Of a stretch of 64,000 nucleotides of DNA, positions 55,458 to 64,000 are shown in pieces. A program made the position numbers and the translations under genes. The notes under the pieces are model-generated. The model did not search any database. It saw nothing but the letters and a program-made list of their open reading frames with translations, and was not told the origin of the DNA. Each line of letters begins with the position of its first letter. Within the stretch, counting starts at the first letter, position 1. The stretch is from Rhinopithecimicrobium faecis (GTDB lineage: Bacteria; Bacteroidota; Bacteroidia; Sphingobacteriales; Sphingobacteriaceae), in NCBI GenBank assembly GCA_017942165.1, contig JAGKSB010000005.1:1-64000 (forward strand), in the 5' to 3' direction.

Positions 55458-56795
55458 CTATCTTCCTGGCATTTTCGGCATATTGCGCATCATCTTTGCG
55501 GCCATTGCTGGATTAGACATTTGCTTCATTACTTTACGCATATCTGAGAACTGCTTCATTAAGCGGTTTACTTCTTCTAACTGCGTACCTGAACCTTTTG
55601 CAATACGCGTACGACGGCGTTGATCTATCGCATCAGGATTTTCACGTTCAAAAGGCGTCATGGAATCGATAATAGCTTCAATAGGCTTGAAGGCATTGTC
55701 ATCGACTTCAACATCTTTTAACGCTTTCCCAACACCAGGAATCATCCCCATCAAATCCTTCATATTACCCATCTTCTTGATTTGTTGGATCTGTGATCTA
55801 AAATCATTGAAGTCGAATTTGTTCTTACGGATTTTCTTCTGCAGTTCTGCAGCTTCCTTTTCATCGAATTGCTGTTGTGCACGTTCAACTAAGGAAACAA
55901 CATCACCCATACCTAAGATACGGGAAGCCATACGCTCTGGATAGAACACATCTAAAGCTTCCATTTTCTCACCCGTACCGATGAATTTGATTGGTTTATT
56001 AACGACCGATTTAATAGATAAAGCAGCACCACCACGGGTATCACCATCTAACTTCGTTAATACAACCCCTGTAAAGTCTAAGCGGTCGTTGAATGCTTTA
56101 GCTGTATTCACGGCATCTTGACCTGTCATGGAATCCACGACAAATAAGATCTCATGCGGCTGCGTAGCTTCCTTAACGGCAGTAATCTCAAGCATTAACG
56201 CTTCATCAATCGCAAGACGACCTGCGGTATCGATGATAACAATATTATTTCCATCACGCTTAGCAGCTTCCACACCCTCACGAGCAATCGCAATAGGATC
56301 CGTAGATTCTCTGTTTACATAAACAGGGACTCCCACTTGCTCACCTAATATTTGCAATTGATCGATGGCTGCAGGACGATAGACGTCACCAGCAACTAAC
56401 AATGGTTTTTTACCTTTTTTATCTTTTAGGAAATTAGCTAATTTTCCTGAAAATGTTGTTTTTCCAGCACCATTTAATCCGGCAATCAATATAATTGTAG
56501 GATTTTTCTGCGTCTCTAATTCCGAAACAGTACCCCCCATTAAATCAGACAATTCATCTGACATAATTTTCGTCAATAGCTGACCTGGAGAAATACTTGT
56601 TAATACATTTTGCCCTAAAGCTTTTTGCTTAACATCGTCTGTAAAAGTCTTCGCAGTTTTATAGTTCACGTCGGCATCTAACAATGCTTTACGGATTTCC
56701 TTCATGGTTTCCGCAACGTTGATCTCTGTAATACTTCCTTGACCTTTTAATACTTTAAAGGCTCTATCTAACTTATCCTGAAGATTTGTAAACAT
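55458..56795 (-). CDS. ffh: Signal recognition particle protein Ffh
   Basis: 445 aa. N and G domains with GLNGAGKTT, DTAGRLAID, TKLDGDTRGG; C-terminal Met-rich M domain (about 300-445, with RRRTRIAKGSG RNA-binding loop and many Met). Targets inner-membrane proteins with 4.5S RNA and FtsY. A TAACTTTG box (56828-56835, minus strand) lies 33 nt upstream of the start and may be its promoter. Confidence 0.98.
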   Translation of the reverse strand: MFTNLQDKLDRAFKVLKGQGSITEINVAETMKEIRKALLDADVNYKTAKTFTDDVKQKALGQNVLTSISPGQLLTKIMSDELSDLMGGTVSELETQKNPTIILIAGLNGAGKTTFSGKLANFLKDKKGKKPLLVAGDVYRPAAIDQLQILGEQVGVPVYVNRESTDPIAIAREGVEAAKRDGNNIVIIDTAGRLAIDEALMLEITAVKEATQPHEILFVVDSMTGQDAVNTAKAFNDRLDFTGVVLTKLDGDTRGGAALSIKSVVNKPIKFIGTGEKMEALDVFYPERMASRILGMGDVVSLVERAQQQFDEKEAAELQKKIRKNKFDFNDFRSQIQQIKKMGNMKDLMGMIPGVGKALKDVEVDDNAFKPIEAIIDSMTPFERENPDAIDQRRRTRIAKGSGTQLEEVNRLMKQFSDMRKVMKQMSNPAMAAKMMRNMPKMPGR

Positions 56796-56913
56796 AGTTA
56801 ATTTTTTGAAACTCTTATGCTAAGCTACAAAGTTACGAAATTGCATTCAAATCTTCACTTCAAAAGAGTCACTAATTCATTAAAAACTAATTCTATTTGC
56901 TAACATCCAACTA

Positions 56914-56947
56914 AAAAAGGTTGCCTTCCAAGGAGGGCAACCTTTTT
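56914..56947. terminator. Terminator after the YugP-like gene
   Basis: AAAAAGGTTGCC / GGCAACCTTTTT stem (12 bp) with inner pairing, A- and T-runs on both sides. Confidence 0.88.
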
Positions 56948-57012
56948 AATTGGATATTACTCGTATAGCTAGCGGCTAGCACGCTTAAAGTGCTCAGCTG
57001 CTAGAGTAAGGA

Positions 57013-57696
57013 TTACTCTCTACCACGGAATAGCATGGAAGCGTAATACAATAAGGTTACTAAAGCGGAAAGTGCAGCTACCACGTACGTCATCGCAGCC
57101 CATTTCAATGCATCTTTGGCGCCATCATGCTCCTGGGTTGAATGTGTAATATTCGCACCCTCTAACCATGCTAAGGCACGATTTGAAGCATCAAACTCTA
57201 CGGGTAACGTAATAAAACTAAATATGGTTGTTACAGCTAAAGCCCCTACACCAATAGCAAGAACAATGTAATTTCCTGAAAATGCCATCAGTAGAACACC
57301 ACCTAATAGTACCCATGTTGTCATTTTCGACGCAATAGATACCATCGGCACCATCGACGAACGAAATTGCAACCACTTGTATGCTGTAGCATGTTGTACT
57401 GCGTGACCACATTCGTGTGAAGCTACAGCAGCAGCAGACACAGAGCGACCGTGAAACACCTCTGGACTTAGATTAACCGTCTTATCCGAAGGGTTATAAT
57501 GATCCGTCAATGTTCCTTCTACAGAGATGACTTCCACATCGTAAATATGATTCTCTTGAAGCATTTTGCGGGCAATATCTGCCCCTGAAAGACCTGAAGA
57601 GAGTGGCATCTCCGAATATTTCTTGAACTTGTTTTTAAACCTTGTTTGAACGATAAAGCTGATAAGCATGATCGCCAAAAATAATATCATATACAT
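57013..57696 (-). CDS. YugP-type membrane zinc peptidase
   Basis: 227 aa. N-terminal transmembrane helix (1-15), then the HExxH motif SHECGHAVQHA near residue 93 and three more hydrophobic segments (about 115-165 and 200-222). Matches the neutral zinc metallopeptidase (Zn_peptidase_2) family. Role unknown; membrane-protein turnover is plausible. Confidence 0.9.
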   Translation of the reverse strand: MYMILFLAIMLISFIVQTRFKNKFKKYSEMPLSSGLSGADIARKMLQENHIYDVEVISVEGTLTDHYNPSDKTVNLSPEVFHGRSVSAAAVASHECGHAVQHATAYKWLQFRSSMVPMVSIASKMTTWVLLGGVLLMAFSGNYIVLAIGVGALAVTTIFSFITLPVEFDASNRALAWLEGANITHSTQEHDGAKDALKWAAMTYVVAALSALVTLLYYASMLFRGRE

Positions 57697-57829
57697 AGTT
57701 TTCTAATTATTTACAATTTAACATATTTAATAACTAACAAATCTTATTCCAAATAGGATCGTGTATTAAAACAACCCTAAATATAGACAAAATGTCTAAC
57801 TAATGGAAAATTTATGAAATAATGACACA

Positions 57830-57858
57830 AAAAAAAGGATAACCATAAGCTATCCTTT
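57830..57858 (-). terminator. Terminator after the ECF sigma gene
   Basis: AAAGGATA / TATCCTTT stem with a 9-nt loop and long T-run on the minus strand. Confidence 0.75.
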
Positions 57859-57885
57859 CATACGTTTTACCTACCATAAAAGCGC

Positions 57886-58476
57886 TTATCCTGTCTGTAA
57901 TACGAGGTGATTGCCCGCTAGCATTTTTCGTAAATTGCTTAGCGCATAACGCATGCGACCTAAGGCTGTATTAATACTTACTTCGGTAATATCCGCAATT
58001 TCTTTAAAGCTCATATCACAGAAGTGTCGCATGATAAGCACTTCCTTTTGATCATCAGGTAATTTCTGAATAAGCTTACGTAAGTCTACATCACGCTGCT
58101 CTTTAATCAGCGTAGTTTCCACATTCTCATCAGCAACATCTAAGACTTCAAATATATCAAATCCTTCCGCAGCGACCATCTGGGGCGCACGTTTCTCTTT
58201 TCTAAAATGATCAATTATCATATTATGGGCAATACGCATTACCCAAGGTAAAAATTTACCTTCCTCATTATACCGGCCCTCTTTGAGGGTATGTATAACT
58301 TTGATAAATGTTTCCTGGAAAATATCTTCCGCCAAAAATTCATCTTTAATTTTCAGATAGATAGAAGTATATATCTTTGATTTATAGCGCTCCAAAAGAC
58401 CTTTTATTCCGTCTTCATTTCCATGAAGATATTCCTGAATAAGTTCTTGGTCGCTTTTTTTTGTTAAAAGCATCAT
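57886..58476 (-). CDS. ECF-type RNA polymerase sigma factor
   Basis: 196 aa. Sigma region 2 (AEDIFQETFIKVIHTLKEGR, WVMRIAHNMIIDHFRKEKR) and region 4 (LPDDQKEVLIMRHFCDMSF, KEIADITEVSINTALGRMRY). No anti-sigma factor gene is adjacent, and it is far from the SusCD operon. Regulon unknown. Confidence 0.95.
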   Translation of the reverse strand: MMLLTKKSDQELIQEYLHGNEDGIKGLLERYKSKIYTSIYLKIKDEFLAEDIFQETFIKVIHTLKEGRYNEEGKFLPWVMRIAHNMIIDHFRKEKRAPQMVAAEGFDIFEVLDVADENVETTLIKEQRDVDLRKLIQKLPDDQKEVLIMRHFCDMSFKEIADITEVSINTALGRMRYALSNLRKMLAGNHLVLQTG

Positions 58477-58623
58477 ACGTCACTTACTTTGTTGTAATTA
58501 CCAATAAAATTATAAGCGTAGGGGTCTTCGTATAAGCAGTTCTAGTTTTGTGTTATTCAAATGTTCACAAAAATATTGGCTTATCAAATTTTGCTAAACA
58601 TTTTTAACATTAATTCACATTTC

Positions 58624-58653
58624 AAAAAAAAGGCCTGCCGAAGCAAGCCTTTA
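58624..58653 (-). terminator. Terminator after glyA
   Basis: AAAGGC-TGC / GCA-GCCTTT stem with one mismatch, 4-nt CGAA loop, and T7 on the minus strand. Confidence 0.85.
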
Positions 58654-58675
58654 GTATCATTGGTTAAGTTACAAC

Positions 58676-59947
58676 TTAACTATATAGCGGAAATTCAGCC
58701 ATTAATTCTTTCACTTTACCATGGATCTTAGCTAATTCAGCCTCATTATCATGGTTATTAATTGCGGAATCAATAAATTCACCTATTTGAAGAATTTCAT
58801 TTTCCTTAATTCCTCTTGTTGTAATCGCTGCGGTACCGAAGCGAACACCTGAAGTCACAAATGGAGACTTATCATCAAAAGGAACCATATTTTTATTCGT
58901 TGTAATACCTGCTTGACCTAAGATTGCTTCAGCAACTTTTCCAGATAAGCCTTTATTACGTAAATCTACTAACATCAAGTGATTGTCTGTACCTCCTGAG
59001 ATAATGTTATAATCTCTTTCAACGAAGAACTGTGCTAATGCTGCCGCATTTTTCTTCACTTGAACGATATACTCCATATACTCGTCGGATAATGCCTCCC
59101 CATAAGCAATTGCTTTAGCAGCAATGGTATGCTCTAATGGGCCTCCTTGTGTACCTGGAAATACAGCTAAGTCTAACAATTGTGTGATAGTACGGATTTC
59201 ACCTTTTGGCGTTTTGATGCCCCAAGGGTTTTCAAAATCTTGACCTACCATAATCATACCACCACGGGGACCACGTAAGGTCTTATGTGTTGTTGTTGTC
59301 ACAATATGACAGTGTGGAAGTGGATCATTTAATAAACCTCTAGCAATTAAGCCTGAAGGGTGTGAGATATCTGCCACTACTAATGCGCCGATTTGATCTG
59401 CTACACGACGAATGCGTGCGTAATCCCAATCTCTCGAGTAAGCCGATGCACCACAGATAATAACTTTCGGTTTTTCTGCTAACGCAGTTTCTTCTAACTG
59501 CTTGTAGTCAATTAAGCCTGTTTCCTTTTCTACACCGTAGAAAAATGGTTGGTATAATTTTCCAGAAAAATTTGCTGGAGAACCGTGTGTTAAGTGACCA
59601 CCATGTGATAAATCAAAACCTAAGATTTTATCCCCTGGTTTTAAGATCGCTAAAAATACCGCAGCATTTGCTTGCGCTCCTGAGTGCGGCTGTACGTTAA
59701 CCCATGAAGCGTTAAATAATTGTTTTGCACGGTCAATAGCAATCGTTTCAATTTCATCGACAACTTCACAACCACCGTAGTAACGTTTCCCTGGTAAGCC
59801 TTCGGCATACTTGTTAGTTAATACTGAACCTGCTGCTTCCATTACTTGTTTCGAAACAAAGTTTTCCGAAGCAATTAATTCAATACCTTCTTCTTGGCGC
59901 TTTAGCTCTTCAGCTATAAGATTAAATATGGCTTGATCTCTTTCCAT
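58676..59947 (-). CDS. glyA: Serine hydroxymethyltransferase
   Basis: 423 aa. PLP lysine Lys222 in [15 protein letters not shown]; also [15 protein letters not shown] and [12 protein letters not shown]. Converts serine and THF to glycine and methylene-THF. A TATCTTTG box at 59992-59999 is the probable promoter. Confidence 0.98.
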   Translation of the reverse strand: MERDQAIFNLIAEELKRQEEGIELIASENFVSKQVMEAAGSVLTNKYAEGLPGKRYYGGCEVVDEIETIAIDRAKQLFNASWVNVQPHSGAQANAAVFLAILKPGDKILGFDLSHGGHLTHGSPANFSGKLYQPFFYGVEKETGLIDYKQLEETALAEKPKVIICGASAYSRDWDYARIRRVADQIGALVVADISHPSGLIARGLLNDPLPHCHIVTTTTHKTLRGPRGGMIMVGQDFENPWGIKTPKGEIRTITQLLDLAVFPGTQGGPLEHTIAAKAIAYGEALSDEYMEYIVQVKKNAAALAQFFVERDYNIISGGTDNHLMLVDLRNKGLSGKVAEAILGQAGITTNKNMVPFDDKSPFVTSGVRFGTAAITTRGIKENEILQIGEFIDSAINNHDNEAELAKIHGKVKELMAEFPLYS

Positions 59948-59991
59948 TTTGTTTTAATAGGGTAATTATTATTGTGTTGACTTTTATAAGA

Positions 59992-59999
59992 CAAAGATA
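59992..59999 (-). promoter_or_regulatory. glyA promoter -7 box
   Basis: Minus-strand TATCTTTG, 44 nt upstream of the glyA ATG; no clear -33 partner. Confidence 0.5.
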
Positions 60000-60198
60000 A
60001 TATAATCCTTAAAATTAGGGGAGTATAAATGCAGAATTCTTTCAAAGAAATGGGGGATTTATTTTATTTATGCTAACAGAAGTACAGAAGCGTTGATTAT
60101 GACAGTTAAAAACAAATTTTCAGCAAGTATCCCATTGCTTATCAATGTTTATACAATGTAAAAATATACGGGCCTTTAATTATCTACCTATTTTTATG

Positions 60199-60206
60199 TA
60201 TTTTTG
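60199..60206 (+). promoter_or_regulatory. IscA-like gene promoter -7 box
   Basis: TATTTTTG with TTTA 19 nt upstream, 26 nt before the ATG. Confidence 0.5.
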
Positions 60207-60232
60207 TTTAAGTTGATTTAAAATTTAGAAGC

Positions 60233-60586
60233 ATGCGTACAGATACAATAGCAACAGCTGCACCAATCACCCTAACAGTGGGCGCGGTAAAGGAATTAAA
60301 AAAACTAATCGACCAACAAGAAATTGGCAATGATTTCGGCTTACGTGTTGGTGTAGAAGGAGGAGGTTGTTCTGGAATGAATTATATTTTAGGATTTGAC
60401 CAACAGAAAGACGGCGATGTAGAATATCAGATTGAAGGTATTCGCGTCTTTATGAATAAAGCACATGGCCTGTATTTAGCAGGTATGGAAGTAGACTTTA
60501 AATCAGGTTTGGATGCCCGTGGATTTACGTTTAACAATCCCAATGCAACAAGTACCTGCGGCTGCGGAAGCTCTTTTTCCGCATAA
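60233..60586 (+). CDS. IscA/HesB-family iron-sulfur cluster assembly protein
   Basis: 117 aa. Three conserved Cys: GGGCSGMNY, then CGCG near the C-terminus (TSTCGCGSSF). A-type carrier that passes Fe-S clusters to apoproteins. Single gene, ended by the terminator at 60608. Confidence 0.94.
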   Translation: MRTDTIATAAPITLTVGAVKELKKLIDQQEIGNDFGLRVGVEGGGCSGMNYILGFDQQKDGDVEYQIEGIRVFMNKAHGLYLAGMEVDFKSGLDARGFTFNNPNATSTCGCGSSFSA

Positions 60587-60607
60587 TATCCGCTACAAAT
60601 CATATTT

Positions 60608-60645
60608 AAATAGTCACTTTATCGCTAATAAAGTGACTATTTTTG
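60608..60645 (+). terminator. Terminator after the IscA-like gene, overlapping the ileS -7 box
   Basis: A 14-bp stem (core TAGTCACTTTA / TAAAGTGACTA) with a 7-nt loop. Its end and T-tract read TATTTTTG (60638-60645), a perfect -7 box 48 nt before ileS. Confidence 0.85.
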
Positions 60646-60693
60646 TTAAAATTAATTAACTTAGCGACTGTTTAGATAGAACTCAAGAGACTG

Positions 60694-63600
60694 ATGTACA
60701 AGGAATATAAGCAACTTAATTTACCTGAAATTGGTAAAGAAATTTTAACCCGTTGGGAACAGGAAAATATTTTCGAGAAAAGTATCACGAACCGTCCTGC
60801 AAACAAACCATACACGTTCTTCGAAGGACCCCCTTCGGCAAATGGAATGCCTGGTATACACCATGTAATGGGACGCTCTATAAAAGATATTTTCTGTAGA
60901 TATAAAACCTTAAAAGGCTTTCAAGTTAAACGTAAGGGTGGTTGGGATACACACGGTCTGCCAATTGAATTAGCTGTAGAGAAAAAATTAGGGATCACAA
61001 AAGAAGATATTGGTAAGAAAATTACCGTAGAAGAATATAATAATGCCTGCCGTGAGGAGGTCATGAAATACACCGATGTATGGAATGACTTAACAGTAAA
61101 AATGGGCTATTGGGTAGATTTAGAAAATCCTTACATCACCTACAAAACAGAATACATAGAAACCCTTTGGTATTTATTAAAGGAATTATATAAAAAAGAC
61201 CTTTTATACAAAGGCTATACGATTCAACCCTACTCCCCTGCTGCAGGAACGGGATTGAGCTCGCACGAACTTAACCAGCCAGGCACCTATAAGGATGTGA
61301 AGGATACCACGATCGTGGCTGAATTCCGTTTAGATAAAACACAGATCCATCCTTTAATGGAAACATTGGTAGAAGATGCCAATGAAGATACGGTATTTAT
61401 CGCTTGGACTACAACACCTTGGACTTTACCTTCCAATACGGCTTTAGTAGTAGGCAAGAAGATTGACTATGTAAAAGTTAAGACATTCAACCAATATACC
61501 GGAGCACCCGTTTCTGTAATCCTTGCGAAGGATTTAGTCAAGAAACACTTCAAAGGGGAAGCAGAGAATGCTTCTTTCCAAGATTATAAATTAGGTGATA
61601 AACTGATCCCTTGGGAGGTAGCCGCGGAATTTAAAGGGGAGCAACTCGTAGATTTACGCTACGAACAGCTGTTGCCCTATATCACGACACCTGAATTACT
61701 AGAGAAAGCATTTCGAGTAATCCCAGGAGATTTTGTAACCACAGAAGATGGTACCGGTATTGTGCATGCTGCGCCAACATACGGTGCTGATGACTTTCGT
61801 GTTTGTAAGGAAAATGGTGTTCCTGGAATCTTAGTGAAAGATGAAAATGGAAAAGATGTTCCTACGGTAGACAAACAAGGACGCTTTATTGCTGAGATCA
61901 CAGATTTTGCAGGCTTCTATGTGAAAGAAGAGTACTATTCCGATGCGGAGCGTGCTGCAGAAAGCTTCCGCCCTACGGATGTTCTTATTGCCATCAAATT
62001 AAAAGAAGATAACAAAGCCTTTGACGTTAAGAAGTATGAACACAGTTACCCACACTGTTGGCGCACAGACAAGCCCGTATTATACTATCCATTAGATAGC
62101 TGGTTTGTAAGATCAACAGCCGTTAAAGAAGATTTAGTAAGCTTAAATAAGACTATTAACTGGAAACCTGAAGCTACGGGTACAGGTCGCTTTGGAAATT
62201 GGCTAGAGAATTTAGTAGACTGGAATTTATCCCGGTCCAGATATTGGGGTACCCCGCTGCCAATCTGGCGTTCTGCGGATGAGAATGAAGAAATTTGTAT
62301 CGGCTCACTACCGGAATTAAAAGGGTTATTAGAAGCTTCTTTAGTTTCAGATGTATTATCGGAAACAGAAAAAGCAACCAATAAGTCCTATTTAGATAAA
62401 TTCGGCACGGAGTCCTTAGACTTACACCGTCCCTATGTAGATGATATTATCTTAGTATCGGATGCAGGGCAGAAATTATTCCGTGAGCCTGATTTAATTG
62501 ATGTGTGGTTTGACTCCGGCGCTATGCCTTATGCACAGTGGGGATTAGACCATGAGAAGCTTGCTGCTGGCGACCCATCTCCTTTTAACGAAGGCTTTGA
62601 CGCTGCTTTCCCGGCAGACTTCATCGCTGAAGGAGTTGATCAAACACGTGGCTGGTTTTTCACGCTACATGCGATATCAACGATGATCAGTAAATCTATT
62701 GCCTTCAAAAATGTTGTTTCAAATGGCTTAGTACTTGATAAAAACGGAAACAAAATGTCTAAACGCCTGGGTAATGGCGTAGACCCTTTTGCTGCCATAG
62801 ATCAATATTCTGCCGATGCTACACGCTGGTATATGATTTCTAATGCCTCACCATGGGACAACTTAAAGTTCAATGTAGAAGGCTTAGATGAAGTACGCCG
62901 TAAATTCTTCGGTACACTTTACAATACCTATGCATTCTTTGCATTATATGCCAATATCGACAACTTCTCGTATGCTGAACCGGATGTTGCGGCATCAGAG
63001 CGCCCAGAGATTGACCGTTGGATTATCTCAGTTTTAAATAGTTTGACTGCAGAAGTAGACGGCTATTTAGCAGACTATGAGCCTACGAAAGCAGCGCGTG
63101 CTATTCAAAATTTTGTGGATGAGCATTTAAGTAACTGGTATGTACGTCTATGTCGTCGTCGCTTCTGGAAAGGAGACTATACGACGGATAAAATCTCCGC
63201 ATATCAAACATTATACACCTGTTTGGATACGATTGCGAAATTGATGTCCCCGATCTCCCCTTTCTTCTCGGATCGCTTGTATTTAGATTTAAATGCGGCT
63301 ACAGGAAAAGAATCTTTTGAGTCGGTACACTTAGCAGACTTCCCAACATACCATGCTGATCTCGTAGATAAAGATCTTGAAGAGCGTATGGCCTTAGCGC
63401 AAAATATCTCTTCCTTAACCTTATCATTACGTAAGAAATCAAGCATCAATGTTCGTCAGCCACTAAATAAAATTTTAGTTCCTGTATTAGATCCAGCTTT
63501 CCAAACGCAGATTGAAATGGTGAAAGATTTAATCCTTTCGGAAACGAATATTAAAGACATCGCATTTATTTCTGATACGACGGGTATTATTAAAAAGAAA

Positions 63601-64000
63601 ATAAAACCGAATTTTAAAGCCCTTGGCGCGAAAGTTGGTAAGGATATGAAGTTAGTATCTTCCGCGATTCAAGCTTTCACTTCTGAGCAGATTGCTGCCT
63701 TGGAAAATGCGGGGGAATTAGCCCTAGAAAATACGCCCTATACAATCTCTACGGCAGATGTGGAAATCATCGCTGAAGATGTTGCAGGATGGCAGGTAGC
63801 AAATCTAGGTAAATTAACGGTTGCCTTAGATATTCAGATTACTGAAGAGCTGAAGAAAGAAGGTCTCTCTAGAGAATTAATCAACCGTATTCAGAATCTG
63901 CGTAAGGATAAAGGATTTGAGGTTACAGACCGTATTAACGTAAAGGTAACACACAATCAAGAGATTGCAAATGCAGCCAATGAAAATTTATCGTATATTT
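60694..64000 (+). CDS. ileS: Isoleucyl-tRNA synthetase, type 2 (3' end outside window)
   Basis: At least 1102 codons, no stop before the window end, so near complete (type 2 enzymes are about 1050-1150 aa). Starts MYKEYKQLNLPEIGK. Class I signatures: NGMPGIHHVMGR, in which the HxGH motif position reads G54-I55-H56-H57, and KMSKRLGNG (687-691). Editing domain contains TTWTLPSNTAL; also DQTRGWFFTLH. Large size, KMSKR and C-terminal domain put it with eukaryote-like IleRS2 enzymes, which generally resist mupirocin. Charges tRNA-Ile. Confidence 0.96.
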   Translation, partial: MYKEYKQLNLPEIGKEILTRWEQENIFEKSITNRPANKPYTFFEGPPSANGMPGIHHVMGRSIKDIFCRYKTLKGFQVKRKGGWDTHGLPIELAVEKKLGITKEDIGKKITVEEYNNACREEVMKYTDVWNDLTVKMGYWVDLENPYITYKTEYIETLWYLLKELYKKDLLYKGYTIQPYSPAAGTGLSSHELNQPGTYKDVKDTTIVAEFRLDKTQIHPLMETLVEDANEDTVFIAWTTTPWTLPSNTALVVGKKIDYVKVKTFNQYTGAPVSVILAKDLVKKHFKGEAENASFQDYKLGDKLIPWEVAAEFKGEQLVDLRYEQLLPYITTPELLEKAFRVIPGDFVTTEDGTGIVHAAPTYGADDFRVCKENGVPGILVKDENGKDVPTVDKQGRFIAEITDFAGFYVKEEYYSDAERAAESFRPTDVLIAIKLKEDNKAFDVKKYEHSYPHCWRTDKPVLYYPLDSWFVRSTAVKEDLVSLNKTINWKPEATGTGRFGNWLENLVDWNLSRSRYWGTPLPIWRSADENEEICIGSLPELKGLLEASLVSDVLSETEKATNKSYLDKFGTESLDLHRPYVDDIILVSDAGQKLFREPDLIDVWFDSGAMPYAQWGLDHEKLAAGDPSPFNEGFDAAFPADFIAEGVDQTRGWFFTLHAISTMISKSIAFKNVVSNGLVLDKNGNKMSKRLGNGVDPFAAIDQYSADATRWYMISNASPWDNLKFNVEGLDEVRRKFFGTLYNTYAFFALYANIDNFSYAEPDVAASERPEIDRWIISVLNSLTAEVDGYLADYEPTKAARAIQNFVDEHLSNWYVRLCRRRFWKGDYTTDKISAYQTLYTCLDTIAKLMSPISPFFSDRLYLDLNAATGKESFESVHLADFPTYHADLVDKDLEERMALAQNISSLTLSLRKKSSINVRQPLNKILVPVLDPAFQTQIEMVKDLILSETNIKDIAFISDTTGIIKKKIKPNFKALGAKVGKDMKLVSSAIQAFTSEQIAALENAGELALENTPYTISTADVEIIAEDVAGWQVANLGKLTVALDIQITEELKKEGLSRELINRIQNLRKDKGFEVTDRINVKVTHNQEIANAANENLSYI

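Noticed and set aside
57886..58476. ECF sigma factor as regulator of the SusCD operon
   Set aside because: It is nearly 40 kb away and has no adjacent anti-sigma gene; sigma/anti-sigma pairs that control SusCD loci normally adjoin them.

Overview
The window is chromosomal DNA of a low-to-mid GC Bacteroidota bacterium, most likely of the family Sphingobacteriaceae (Sphingobacterium/Pedobacter relatives). The evidence is SusC/SusD pairs, lipoproteins with acidic or lysine residues after the lipobox Cys, promoters of the Bacteroidota type (TTTG-N19-TAnnTTTG) in place of -35/-10 boxes, bacillithiol synthesis (BshA), a DUF177-rpmF-plsX-fabH-accBC cluster, and a type 2 isoleucyl-tRNA synthetase. 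No phage, insertion sequence or CRISPR array was seen.

Layout. Positions 1-14 are the very 5' end of a 16S rRNA gene running out of the window to the left, with its leader and two tandem promoters. Positions 824-19632 are one long leftward operon of eleven genes. It holds two SusC-SusD-fasciclin modules, a DUF5007-like and a DUF5008/delta-60 lipoprotein, two phosphatase-fold plus LamG lipoproteins, and an M60-like zinc peptidase. It looks like a glycoprotein/mucin-type or peptide-glycan acquisition locus with no obvious glycoside hydrolase or regulator. Positions 20174-33575 are the classical leftward translation/transcription block: four tRNAs, tuf, tRNA-Trp, secE, nusG, rplKAJL and rpoBC, with clear promoters and terminators.

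Positions 33.9-46.3 kb are mostly rightward: an Omp85-like outer-membrane protein, a reduced methyltransferase-family gene, a SirB1-like protein, a beta-propeller lipoprotein (leftward), queH, the fatty-acid cluster DUF177-rpmF-plsX-fabH-accB-accC, tatC-rpiB and an M28 peptidase. Positions 46.28-46.86 kb are an AT-rich gene-free gap with DnaA-box-like 9-mers and a near-perfect parS palindrome; it is a candidate chromosomal origin. Then come a blaI-blaR1 type sensor pair with a 36-bp operator-like palindrome, bshA, pyrH-frr and a Tat-signal sugar-isomerase-like protein. The leftward operon nuoA-nuoB-purK-purE follows, then ffh, a YugP-type peptidase, an ECF sigma factor and glyA. An IscA/HesB-type Fe-S protein and a 3'-truncated ileS run rightward to the window end.

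The most notable observations are the regulator-free double SusCD/M60 operon with degenerate phosphatase domains, a SusC lacking its usual N-terminal domain, the oriC/parS-like gap, an IleRS whose HxGH signature reads GIHH, terminator T-tracts that double as promoter -7 boxes, and genes whose -7 box sits only 4-6 nt before the ATG. All functional assignments are from reading motifs by eye; no database search was run.
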